This document shows positions 11,640-22,623 of a stretch of DNA of 64,000 bases, in pieces. Below the pieces are notes generated by a model that was not told the DNA's origin, ran no database searches, and saw nothing but the letters and a program-made list of their open reading frames with translations. The position numbers were made by a program, and so were the translations under genes. Where the stretch lies: positions 1-64,000 of the forward strand of contig JAAOMT010000354.1 in the NCBI GenBank assembly GCA_016748015.1, in the 5' to 3' direction. Numbering within the stretch: position 1 is the first letter of the stretch; the number at the start of each line of letters is the position of its first letter. This DNA is from Geosiphon pyriformis. Its lineage: Eukaryota; Glomeromycota; Glomeromycetes; Archaeosporales; Geosiphonaceae.

Positions 11640-12720
11640 TATTATTCAACATGCACTCAGATCTGACAGCAAGACATTTTTACAAAAAAACAACCATAGA
11701 AAGAATCAGAAAAGAATACTATTGGCCATCTATGTATCCAGACATCATCCAATATGTTCAAAATTGTGATGCTTGTAAGAGAAAAGAGGAAACAAAACCC
11801 AGTAAACTATTGAAACCAATCAAAGTAAAACAACTATTTGATCACATCAGAATCAACTTAGTTGGACTATTAACAATTACCAGCAAAGGCAACAGATATA
11901 TTGCAGTAGTTATAGACTATCTTACTAAATGGCCAGAGGCAAAAGCCATTCAAAAAGCAGATGCAGAATTTATTGCCGAATTTATTCATCAAAATTTGAT
12001 CTGTTAACATGAATGTCCAAAAAAACTACTATCAGATCAAAGAATTTACTTTGTGAATAGAACACTGGCAGAATTAAGTCAAAGATTTAGAATAAAAAGA
12101 CTATTATTATTATCATATCATCCATAAACAAATGGGTTAATTGAAAGATTCAACAGAATACTGTGTGAAGCAATAGCCAAGATCAGCCAAGAAAACCAAG
12201 ATGAATGGGATTTGTTCATACTATCAGTATTATTTGCTTACTGGACAATTAAGCAAGACATTACACAAGCAACACTATTTGAATTAGTATACGGAAGAAC
12301 AGCAACATTACCAGTTGAGATAGAAGTCAAAACATATTCAACAAAACCAATAAGAGAAGAGAATTTTCAAAGAACATTGTTGAGAAGAACATATGATTTA
12401 ATGGAAACACTAGAAAACAAATGACAAAAAGCAGTTGATAACATTCAAAAGTCACAAAAAAAACAAAAAAAAAGACATGATAACCAACTATCACATAAAC
12501 CAGTTGAATTCAAGATTGGGAAACAAAGTACTTTTACATCATACCAAAGTGGAAAAACAATAGAATAAAAAATTTGACCCCAAATGGAATGGACCATTTC
12601 ACATAGAAAAAATTCTAGAAAATAGAGCTTATAAATTAAGATTGAACAACAAAATCTTAACCAAAGCAGCACATAGAGATTGACTAAAACTATATCAAAA
12701 CATAGTATCAGCATTCACCA
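11640..12720 (+). pseudogene. Integrase of gypsy pol (HHCC, core, C-terminal domain)
   Basis: The HHCC zinc finger is complete: His 11654, His 11675, Cys 11765, Cys 11774. The core follows with INLVGLL (about 11848), where the first catalytic Asp and the Pro of the usual DLxGP are changed to Asn and Leu, then VVIDYLTKWPEA, then SDQRIYF (second Asp kept, Gly to Arg) and NGLIERFNR (catalytic Glu kept). The C-terminal domain near 12520–12680 resembles the fragment at 45215–45420. Stops occur after about 12004 and 12421. Loss of the first catalytic Asp means it could not integrate DNA even with stops ignored. Confidence 0.88.
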
Positions 12721-12879
12721 ATAATATTTCACAATTAAGAGTACAGAAAATACTAATCCAACCAGATAAGATTCCATAAGATCTGGAACCAATTATAATC
12801 ATTGAACCAAACATGTCAAATTAAACAACCAAAGAGTATATAAAAACACAGTATATATAATAAAGACAACAAAAAAAAA

Positions 12880-13525
12880 TAGAAATACCAGATCATATTC
12901 ACACTTTAGCTCAACAATTGTTTCAGGCTTTAAGTTAATAGCAAGTAAACATGAAAATTATTATTAACAAACAAACAATCTGTTAATAAAACATCAAACA
13001 AAAAGAAAAAAGTACACTATATCAGTGATTACAGAAACAATCAATAAACTGGTTAGATAAAATAGTAGAGAAAGTAAAAAACACTTCTGGAAAGATAAAC
13101 ACCATAGTTCTAATAGAGAAACTGATGAAAAAAATTTGGAACTAATAGATAGACCAACTTCTAATATCATACTGTTATTATCAATTGGGACAAAAAATAA
13201 ATATTCAGAAATTATATCTTGACAAATCCAAGAGAATCTTTAATCTAGAGATAATCCAGAATATTGAAGACATTATTGGAAAGAAAACAAACTTGACACT
13301 ACATATCAAAACTATTTATCAACTATACACCATATTTCAAAACTACACAGAAGAATTGTTATACTCAAACATAGAAACAATAACCATCAACCAATAGGGA
13401 AGAATGAACAACTTACAAATTAAAGAAATAAAGAGTAAAGTGAAACAGATGCTACTTAAAAAAAAAGTATTTGACATAATTCAAAATAAGAATTTCAACA
13501 GAGCTCAATATTAAAAAGAGGAAAT
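12880..13525 (+). pseudogene. Extra 3' reading frame between integrase and 3' LTR
   Basis: Downstream of integrase about 640 bp show a protein-like reading frame. The open part 13185–13397 starts GQKINIQKLYLDKSKRIFN and the frame continues past stops to NFNRAQY-KEEI just before the polypurine tract. The fragment of family B at 45660–46205 ends the same way with DFNRAQF-KEDYI, also directly before an LTR. Shared C-terminal sequence in two divergent families argues for selection on a protein of about 200 residues. It shows no transmembrane segment or motif I recognise, so nothing marks it as an envelope-type gene. Confidence 0.55.
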
Positions 13526-13527
13526 AA
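13511..13527 (+). other. Probable polypurine tract of element A
   Basis: A run of purines (AAAAAGAGGAAATAA) sits immediately before the 3' LTR, the standard position for the plus-strand primer. The family B fragment has a similar GAAAAGAAGA before its LTR at 46211. Confidence 0.6.
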
Positions 13528-14346
13528 TATTACTTATAAAAAAAGAAAACAGATATAGAAAATAGTAGACCAATAAGAGAGTAGTAGTTAGCATGTGAAC
13601 ACATTGCTCAGCAATATGGAGCAATGTCAGAAATTATAACACATTACTCAATAATGTAAAGCAATGTTAGAAAATTAGGGCACATTGCTCAAGAAATCAT
13701 AGCACATAACTTGGAAAGGTGAGCAATCTTGTAGAACATAAATTATGTATATATAACAGTAGCATTAAAAGAAGAAAAAATAGATCTCTCAGGTTAGATT
13801 TTATTTAAGCAACCTTCTATATTACAAATATCAATAAATAATTATTTACTATCTCAAATTTACTCCACTATCAACACTTTATATTGATAGAAATTGATAC
13901 TTAATCACACTAAAACAATAGCTCTTGATCATGATTATTGATGGGATATTAACTTACTATTGTCTTGGCTTATTTTTTTATTTTTTTATTTTTTTTTATT
14001 TTTTTTTGTTATTTCTTTTTGTTTTACTAATTGAAAAGAATTAAAGTGCTGAATTACAAATGTCATAGAGACTGGTAAAAGACCCATGAAACAAGGGTAA
14101 AATATTCATAATTAAGGATAGCTTACCTAAAGGATTACTGGCCACTATACTGAGAAAGAAATTTAATGGAATTGCAATTCCAGAAGACTACTAAAACAAC
14201 AATTGAATCTCTGTCCATTATACAAAGAACTTAACAAAAAACCTTCAGATACCAACAACCTTCAGAAACCAAGATCAATATATCAATTGAGCACCATATT
14301 ATGGATTTGTTATTTGCTTTGAAATCCCAAATAATTATCAGTAACA
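13528..14346 (+). repeat. 3' LTR of gypsy element A
   Basis: Starts TATTAC (TGTTAC with G to A) and ends GTAACA. It aligns throughout with 4407–5230 but lacks about 20 bp within the palindromic repeats. It has a long T/A-rich segment at about 13970–14030. It passes directly into LINE reverse-transcriptase sequence at 14347. Confidence 0.9.
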
Positions 14347-15840
14347 GTATGGTTAAAGATCTGCCAGATGGCAAAGCAGCTGGTTTGTTTGATATTATGA
14401 ATGAACTTTGGAAACATTGCAATGGTTCTATGCTTGGTATGCTGTTGGATTTCTTAAATCTCTGTTTGGTTCATGAATCTGTACTCCAACTCTGAAAGAA
14501 AGTTTAGGTATCTATGATTCTTAAGCCTTATGAGTAGGAGAGTGTTTTAACCAATACTAGACTAATAGCTTTGATTGAGACTGCTCATAAGATTCTCTCT
14601 AAGATACTTTCTGATAGGATTTTATTGGTGTGCAGTGTGTTTGATGTTTTTCACAGTGATAATTTCTTTGTGCTTAAAGGCACTACTATTCAGTTTCTTA
14701 TTTTTGCCATTGGTTTGGTTGTTGAAGATGCTTTAGAAAAAATTGTGAGCTTTGGTTTGTTTTACAGAATATGCAGAAGACCTATAATTCTGTGAATTGG
14801 CATCACTTATGGAATAGTTTGGTTTGAGTTAAGATGTGTGATCATTTTATCAGATTCTTTGGGAGTATTCACAATAATTGTGTTAATTATATTATGACTG
14901 ATTTTGGCCTGACTGATGGGTACTAGATGTATGATGGTCTTGACCAGGATGAGGTGTTTTTTCTCTTGCTGTGAAGAATCTTCTATGATCTCCTTTTATG
15001 TAAAGTTAAAAGACAGAAGAGTTTGTGTGGATACTATATTAACTCCAGATTTGTTACTAAAATTGGCAGATTGGAAAACCAAGATGGTTTGACTTTGTTT
15101 TTGGCAGCTGGTGTTTTTGTTAATGACACAATATGGGTGGAAAATAGCCAGACTGCCACTCAGTATATTTTGGATATTGCTAATAAGTTTTTTAGTATAA
15201 ATAACATTTCTATTAATAATGAAAAGACTGTGGCTATTCCTATCAACAGAAGGATGGGGGAAGTGTCATTGTTAATAAATGGTTTGCTGATTTCAATTGC
15301 TCATAGAGAAGAGTCTTATAGATATCTTGGAATTTATTTGTTGTCTGAGAGTTTATCTAAACCCAGTTTGGCAAAAGCTCATTCAGATGTTAGGTTTTTT
15401 GTTAATTTGGTTTTGAAAAAGTTTATTTCAGACAAACAGTTTCTCTATTTGGTGTTAACTGTGTTGCAACTCATTGTTGGTTATAGATCTCAGTTTAGTT
15501 TTCTTTCTAAAAGTGTGTGTATTAAGTGAGACATATTAATTAGAAAAAGTTTGAGACTTAAAACTGGACTACCAAAGAATTTTCTTAATAATGCTCTTTA
15601 TCATCTATCTTTGTATGGTTTGAAGTCTTTTGAACAGTTGCAAACCGAGTGCAAAATGGCTTCTGTGCTGAGTTTTTTGAATGTTGGTGGGCTTCTGAGT
15701 TACTTGTTTATTTATAGGTCTCTTGACTTACAGGTTCTAAGTTGGTCACCTATTTACTTTTTATGTTATTTGGTCAGATTGCATGTCAATTCAGTCAACA
15801 ATTTTTTGGCTGGTGTTAGAATTTTTTGAATTGTGATATT
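14347..15840 (+). pseudogene. LINE A ORF2 reverse transcriptase, broken
   Basis: The frame opens with LPDGKAAGLFDIMNELWKH (about 14360), the entry motif of non-LTR RTs. It continues with ETAHKILSKILSDRI (about 14575), VLKGTTIQFLIFAIG (about 14672), then GVFVNDTIW (about 15110–15136), where the usual F/Y-x-D-D is F-V-N-D, so the first catalytic Asp is Asn. Downstream SYRYLGIYLLSESLSKPSLA (about 15318) is the conserved RLGI-type motif, and LYGLKSFEQLQTECKMAS (about 15610–15663) leads to the connection region. Stops and frame changes occur at about 14495, 14795 and 15529. Confidence 0.85.
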
Positions 15841-16059
15841 CATCAATAAATATTTATTTTTCTAGACAATACTATTGTTATGGTCAGATCTAACACGCTA
15901 ACAGATGTCTTTTGAGAACTTTTCTCATATGACATTCCATTTTTTTGATAGGACACCAATGTCTTTGGTTCTGAAAGATTATTTGTTTTATGAAGTTTCA
16001 TGCTTACTCAAGAGATTTGAAATTGCTTTTGTCAAATAGCTGTATATCAAAAAAAATTT

Positions 16060-16770
16060 GATTTTTGACTGGAAAAGCTTCTGTCATTGGAAAAGACTTT
16101 AATCCAAAAGGCCCAGTTCTTTATTGGTTCAATTTAGCATGTGATTTTCTGGCTTATTCTTTCTCTCATAATAGTTTATCTGTTGCTGAACTCCAGTCAC
16201 TAGATGTTAATGATTCAGATAGTGTTTTTTGGCTGAAACAGTGTCTTTTTATTTCTAATTTAAATATTGTTGAGGTTTATACAGACAGATCTTTAAAAAA
16301 TTTTGGTATGCAGAAGATGGAATGTAGTGCAGCTGCTTACTTTTCAGATGTGAATTTAAGTATTGGCATTAAAGTTAATGAGTTGGTTTCTTTTACTTTG
16401 GCTGAATTGCAGGTAATCACTTTAGTTTTGGAGTGTGTTTTTTCTTACAATTCTGTTGTGGTTTATTCAGACAGTTAGACTGCCTTAGATACTTGTGCTG
16501 CTGAGTCAGTTTTGGCTTCTCTGAACTTCTGCAACCATTGCTGGATGAAGCAGCATGGTGTTGTAAATCTGATTAAGGAAAAAAGACTTAGTGTTTTTTG
16601 GCATAAAATTAAAGGACATTCGAGTGTTTTGGATAATGAGTGTGCTAATGAGTTGGCTGATTTAGTTGTAAGTTTAAATTTAGTGCTTTTTGTTTTGATT
16701 AAGAAAATGTTCATTAAGGCTGGTAGAATGGTAGTGTCTGGTAATGTTTAGCATTTTGCTCAGAATGTTT
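16060..16770 (+). pseudogene. LINE A RNase HI domain
   Basis: All four acidic positions of RNase HI are visible: YTDRSL (about 16281), LAELQVITL (about 16402), VVYSDS (about 16459) and GHSSVLDNECANELAD (about 16615–16662). The domain is broken by a TAG right after YSDS at 16477 (CAG expected) and a frame change. C-terminal RNase H in ORF2 is seen in several LINE clades, including fungal Tad-like and I-like elements. Confidence 0.85.
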
Positions 16771-16930
16771 TTAGGACTGTGAATTGTGATTGTTGGGAGA
16801 TTGAACTTGGTTCTGCTGTTATTAACAAAAATATGATTGTTGATGTGAATTGGGTTTGTATTGCTTTGGTCTGGCACCCTAACTTGCTGAATTTACCAGT
16901 AAGTTTACTGTTGGTCTGTACTTATATTTT

Positions 16931-17548
16931 TTGAAAGCTCTGTACTATTGTCTGCTGGTTGCTGTGTGGAAGCACTTGTATAATAGGGATTATCTGAGTG
17001 TTTTGTGTCTTCATTGTGAAGAGATGAAAAGCTCTAATTACTTTTTTGTGTGTACATTTGACTCTGGAGTCTGTAAGGATCTGTTTGCTTTCCATTTGGC
17101 TAAGTGGTATGTCATATCTGGTTTGGGTCTCTCTTTGTTTCAGATCTTAAAGATGCTTTCTTTGTGCACTTTTGATGATATGCTATACACCACTTTGAGC
17201 AAAGGTTTTTTGTTCAGAGATTGGTATCTGGAGATTATATCTGTTTTGGGTGATACTAAATTTGTAGAGAGAGTTATTATTGACTTTGTTCGGAGTTTTG
17301 GTGTTGCTCACCATGCTAACATATGGTTGGTTAAGGCCAAATATAGAGCCTTTATAAAGAAAAGTGGTTTAGTTTATCATGATGGTTCTGTTTTTCCTAT
17401 AACTCGAGGTCTGTTATCTTTGCTTTCAGCTGAAGTAGTTAGGTTGCTTGGAGTTGCTAAGGCACTTGGTGTTTGTTTTGGTTTTTGTAAACTCTGCTGT
17501 TTTTTTTCTGGTATTGATAGTGTAGTGTCTGTTATGATAGATTTGTAA
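16931..17548 (+). pseudogene. LINE A ORF2 C-terminal region with Cys/His finger
   Basis: An open frame of 205 codons opens MKALYYCLLVAVWKHLYNRD and contains CLHCEEMKSSNYFFVC (about 17005–17052), corresponding to the CxxC-x8-H-x4-C finger found at the end of many LINE ORF2 proteins (RVT zinc-binding type); the His is replaced by an Asn-Tyr segment here. The frame ends at 17548, about 50 bp before the conserved 3' UTR. It is the longest intact part of this LINE. Confidence 0.75.
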
Positions 17549-17739
17549 TGTTGCTTTAATTAGTCTGAGTAACTGGTTATGTGTAGAAAATACATAATTT
17601 GTGCCTAGTTTAGATTACTTAGTTTAATGTATTGTGTTAGGTAACATTTAGGCCTCACTTGTTAAATGTTAATAAAAAAAAAACAGACCAAATACTAAAC
17701 TATTATCTCTAATTAAATTGGTTTTTTTATATCTATTCT

Positions 17740-19070
17740 ATGCTTGGATCTTATGAGTTATATCTTAGTACAATATAATTTTACTAATTATTTTACATAT
17801 TTAACAATAGTAAAAGCAGTTTTTTTTTATTTATTAAAAACCATAATAGTTTTTTTATGTTAATCTTTTAATACAAATTTTTTGCAAATTACTGTATATA
17901 GATTTAAATTCGAAAAACACATAGAAAGTGTTTGTAAAACAGCAAAAAAAATATAATGCAAACATTTACCAAAGAAACTTATTATTTAGAAACTTCTATT
18001 AAAATTTTTTTTTGAATACTATTATTTCTAACACAAGTAAAAACATGATTTGATAACTCTATTTTATTATACAGCAAATACAGCACACTTAAATATGTTT
18101 TATTATATAATTTCTTCCTAACTGCTACTGGTAACTGTTTATATACAGTTTTATTAAATATATGTACAGATTAACAAATTTTCTACCAGTAAATTTAAAA
18201 AGCATATGCAAATCAAAGTGTCAAATTTTTACAATAACCAACCAATTTATCTTTTTAATCAATATATATAAAATTATATTGTGATTAAAGCCAGCTTTTT
18301 ATTAAACATAACAAATAGATCTGTATAAATTACAAATAAAATAACAAGCATTACCAAATACAACCATATTTTTAATCACTATAAATTATTTCTGAACTTC
18401 AATTAGCAAAGATAAAGGAGAATAAGTGGCTTTATTTACTATTATATTAGCTTTAATATTGTTTAAAATTTTTGAATGACTCTTAACTTTTATTAATTTA
18501 ACAGAAAATTTTTTATCCTTGATTAAATTAATAATATGTTTTCTTTTTATTCAACATTGATTATAAAAGTTTAGTGTAGCAAACAAAATCTCAAATACAT
18601 ATATATTAATAATAACTTGACTATCTAAATACAAAACTATTATATAAGATAATAGAATACATTCCAAAAACAGAGCAATAGCCAGTTTGGCTATTGTAAA
18701 AAACAGAAGTTTATGCATTTCAACACTAATATTCATATTTATAGCTAGAAAATAAGCAGTTACCCTATTAGTAATCTTAATAAAACCAGCATATTTTAAA
18801 GACTTATCTATATAAATCTTAATAGAATCAAACTAAACCTTAAATTAACATCCTTATATATCAAAAAATTTATTTGATTCCAAAATATTTAATCTAAATA
18901 ACCTATTGGTATTGATAAAATTAGCTACCAAAAAACTTTTATTACTTAAAAACTCAAATAATAGCTTAAACCAATAAGACATAAAGCTTTTTAGATTTAA
19001 TTTTTTTCATTAACAAAATATTTTCCAATTTATTACATTTCTCTTTTTGTTCAAAAGTCTGTTATTAAAT
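17740..19070 (-). mobile_element. LINE E fragment, inverted (RNase H to 3' end), heavily decayed
   Basis: On the minus strand the order matches LINE A 16110–17600: a segment near YWF (about 18970), then IYIDKSLKYAGF (about 18810), the RNase H core with FTIAKLAIALFLECI and LYLDS (18551–18736), then VKVKSHSKILNN (about 18480), a KALY-like remnant and a finger remnant LLYN..ELSNHVFTCV (about 18040–18080). AT content is extreme and most changes are C to T or G to A. Its 3' end faces that of LINE A, tail to tail, with only about 60 bp between them. It stops near 19070, before RT. Confidence 0.7.
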
Positions 19071-19099
19071 ACAATTTCAAACTACTTTAAAAAAAAACA

Positions 19100-21700
19100 A
19101 AGCTATAATACAAGATTTATTTCAAGATATTTAATATTAGAAATCTATCAAAATTACAAAATACACTAAGCAAATTGTTTATTAAAGATAAATTATTGTT
19201 CAAAAAAATTTTTATCATTCCAGCCAAAAAATCGTTTATTGAACTAATATGTAACTTGACAAAAAACTGCAGAGAATTCAAAAAAAACTATCTTATTAAA
19301 TTAAATATAAATACTTTTTTTGATTTTTTAGATAACAATCATAATATATTACAAAGCCAAATCTTTTATGTAACAAAAAAAATACCCAAAAAATATGAAA
19401 AAAAACATGATACAATAAATAATATTATCATAATTATAATAGAACATTCAGAAGTAAAACATATTAAGATTAATTACTTTGATATAGAAGATTTTATTAA
19501 GAATAAAATTCGAAAGTTAATAGCTAATAAAGTAGTTAATATAGCTTATCAAACTTATCTATTGGTTAGTTTAGACTTTAATATAACTATATTAAAAGAA
19601 ATAACTAATATTATTATTGCTAAAATTTAAAATAAAGATAATTATTCATAGAAATAAGTATTATTTTATTATAAATTAAATATTAAGTATTAAATTATTG
19701 CTAATTAATAATTATAACTATAGTTTTTGAAAGACAAATATATTAAAAAAATTTAAAAATACAGTTAGCCAATTTAATTACATTTGTTATTAGTTAAAAA
19801 AGACATAAAGCAAAGATTATAAAGACTTTAATCACAAATAACAAATGTATTATAATTGTAAAAAAAAAATTGTATTATAAGTTAACATAATTCTTAATAT
19901 TATAACTGTAGATATCTATTATAAATTTTTCTATTTAAATTCAGATCTTTGTATTAAGATGTTCAATGAACTACAAGAAGAAATAAAAAAAAACTCACAT
20001 CTTATTATAACAGACTTGAAAAATTATATACAATATATAGAATTTAATATATCAAAATACTTACTCAAATGTATTTATTTTTAAAAATCTATAGTAAATC
20101 AAAAATTATTTTAACATAATAATAATTATATTAAATTTATATGTAAGTTACTAAGTAAATATTACAATTATGGTTTTTAATATTGCTTAGATATAAATAA
20201 TTCAAAAACTACAGCCATTGGTTTTATTATTTTATTGTTAGAAAAAATCAAGAATTATGATATTAAAATTACAGAAATTTATCTTAATACAATTTACAAA
20301 ACCACATAAAAATACTATAAACTTTATAGAATAATAGCAGATATTGAAAACACTAGTTTTTCAATTACTTATTTAATATTTAACATTATTAAAACAATAG
20401 ATATAAGTGATAACACAAACAAATATTATAAAATCTTAGAAAGTTTTTTAGAAGTCATAAAAACACATAATATTAATTCTAATTTTATATTTACCAATAA
20501 AAATTTTGCATAAATTAATGCTACAACAAAAGTTTAGAAACTTTTGGCAATTTAACTATGTGCTTAACATATAAATTAGACTTTGAAACTTAAACTTAAA
20601 GAAAAAGCCAAGTTATTAGATAAAATATAACTATATACTGTAATCTATATTATAAATTAAACAACTAATGAATTTGATTTTATTAATTTTACCTTTTATT
20701 CAACAGAAAAAAACTGCAATCTGAAAACATATATAATTTGCCCATCAATATTTTAAAAGCCAATTTTAAAATTGATACAAAAACATTTTAATATATATTA
20801 ATTAATACTTATTAATATTTAAGAAAATACTATGACATCAGCAATATTAAACAAAATACTATAAAAGAAATCTATAATTTTGTGTTAAAAATTTATTACA
20901 ATTACTATAAGCTTATTTTTGGTTCAATTGATATTTATTAAAATAATAGTATTTATAAGTATAATTAGTCAGACTTATTATATCTTTTGACAAAACAACA
21001 ATAAAAATTGAAACCTATTAGAATATTATCAAACAATATTATTTACACTATTTTAATTATCTTAGACTTAATTTGTTATTTTAAATACTTTTTAAAAAGA
21101 TAATATCAGTATAATAAAAGTGTTTTTATAAACTTTAACTAAAATAATAACACCATAATAATAAGATAATTTTAAGAAAGCATGACTTACTATAAGTATA
21201 AACAATAATTAACAAACAAATATTTATATTAATAAATATTTTAAAGACAAAAAAAATGAAATACAAGTGTAAAAAACCCAAATAATTCATATTTTACTGA
21301 AGTTGCTCATTGGATTTATTACTGTTTAGTTTTTCTTGAAAGTTATTTCTTATTATGCAAACATATAATTTAGCAGATTATTATTATATCTAATAATAAA
21401 CAATGATAATTACTACAAGATAATTTTGAATATTATATTACTCCACTATTTTTTTTTAAAAAAATATTGAAAGTAAAAAAACAATAACTAGTATCTTATC
21501 TATTATACCTATTAAAATCACAAAAAAACAAGTTATTAATATTAATACAAATAAAAATCTTGATGAATGAACTCTTATATATGTTAATTCAAATTGGTTG
21601 TTTTTTGAACAAGCAATTAAAAGGATTTACAGTAAATAATTGGCACCAAGTTTACACAATGATAGAATGAAGTCAATTAATATTTATGAAAAAAAAAATA
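19100..21700 (+). mobile_element. MULE (Mutator-like) transposase, decayed, with SWIM finger
   Basis: The frame around 20190–20580 reads as a MULE domain: DINNSKTTAIGFIILL, then EIYLNTIYKT (20271–20303, canonical D-A-T-Y/F with Asp changed to Asn), ADIENTSFSITYLIFNI, FTNKNFA-INA (20490–20517, canonical TDKDxAEI) and C-A-stop-H (20558–20569, canonical C-x-WH). Further on, CLVFLESYFLLCKHII (21323–21370) fits a SWIM finger, which many MULE transposases carry. An open frame at 19175–19630 of unknown family may be the N-terminal part. I could not define terminal inverted repeats in the AT-rich flanks. Confidence 0.7.
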
Positions 21701-22059
21701 CAGACAATAGAACACCAAAAACACTGACAAACAATTTGAACAATAGCAAAAAAACCATATCTTATGTATTTGTCATCTTCAAGTAATATAGATAAGACAG
21801 ATAATAGTAAGAATATGCCAAGTTTAACAGAGAACATTTGAAGAAATTGTATCTATAAAGAAAAAATAAATAACTGAATATGTAATGAGATTAACACAAA
21901 AAGAAAATTACAAGAATAAAGACAGCAATTTAATAAACTTAGCTTTTATTTTCCATTTTAATTTTATATTGTAATTAGAATATTAGAATTGCTACTTGTA
22001 AAAAAGTCATTTATTAATCTATTAGTTGTGTATGATTATATGATCCGAAATTAAGATCA

Positions 22060-22135
22060 CCATACCGAGCCAGTAGCTCGGAAATTTAGTACTGATCGAA
22101 ATATCACGCGACCCGAACTTTTGGGGGTCGTCCTT
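22060..22135. promoter_or_regulatory. Two GC-rich inverted repeats upstream of the aldo-keto reductase gene
   Basis: CCGAGC-cagta-GCTCGG (about 22065–22082) and CGACCC-gaacttttg-GGGGTCG (about 22109–22131) are hairpin-capable and stand out in AT-rich surroundings, about 500 bp upstream of the start codon at 22624. They could be dimer-binding sites or remnants of a small repeat. No further evidence distinguishes these. Confidence 0.4.
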
Positions 22136-22623
22136 GTGGATTCAGTTTTGATTTTTTGTTAGTGAAAAACAATAATCATCTTCGTTAGAGGAATCATAGA
22201 AATGAATTTTTTATCATGTAAATTACTTTTTACATGATCAATTTGGTTTGTAAATAAAAAGAAAAATAACCAAATTTAATGAATATAAAATTCATGTTTA
22301 ATAAATAATAACTAATTTAACCGTGAAATCGATGGTTGGGGTAAATACGTTTCAATTTTTGCAGAACCCTTTGCAGCCAATCTCATTGCTCGATTTTTAT
22401 TACCAATATTCATCCGATTCATTATAAATTACTAAGCTTTACTTACATAATAGTAAACACCCCGTCAAATTTATTATGTAATACTTACAGCACGAAAAAT
22501 TTTAATTACCTATCACATTATTCATTATCACGCTAAACATGACTCATTAGGAGTAATCGTGAGCAGGCGAAAATAATGTAAAAAATATTGAGTTGGCTGA
22601 TCAAACTTTCTTTCGCAATAATT

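Larger units (their letters stand above)
4407..14346 (+). mobile_element. Ty3/gypsy LTR retrotransposon A, near full length, inactive
   Basis: Two LTRs of 824 and 819 bp in direct orientation flank 8.3 kb carrying, in order, gag with a zinc knuckle, aspartic protease, a Cys-rich segment, dUTPase, reverse transcriptase, RNase H, integrase and an extra 3' reading frame. RT–RNase H–integrase order defines the Ty3/gypsy superfamily. The LTRs differ by many transitions and a short indel, so the insertion is old. Every coding part has stops. Left flank is the minus gypsy fragment and right flank is a LINE, so the flanks do not come from one interrupted locus. The 5 bases before the LTR (AGTGC) and after GTAAC (AGTAT) match at 3 of 5, differing by two transitions. 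Confidence 0.9.
14347..17683 (+). mobile_element. LINE A, 5'-truncated or interrupted, with RT, RNase H and poly-A tail
   Basis: The element enters inside ORF2 just before reverse transcriptase and runs through RT, an RNase HI domain and a C-terminal Cys/His finger to a 3' UTR and a tail of about 10 A (17674–17683). The 3' UTR from about 17600 is shared with the LINE ending at 62625. Frames are broken repeatedly. Missing 5' sequence is normal for LINEs, but here the left edge is the gypsy 3' LTR, so it may also have been cut by that element. Confidence 0.88.

Noticed and set aside
5275-13525. Alternative genetic code (TAA/TAG/TGA read as Gln/Trp)
   Set aside because: Stops occur at these residues only in transposons; malate synthase, CLPTM1, EAF6 and the reductase use the standard code with no internal stops.
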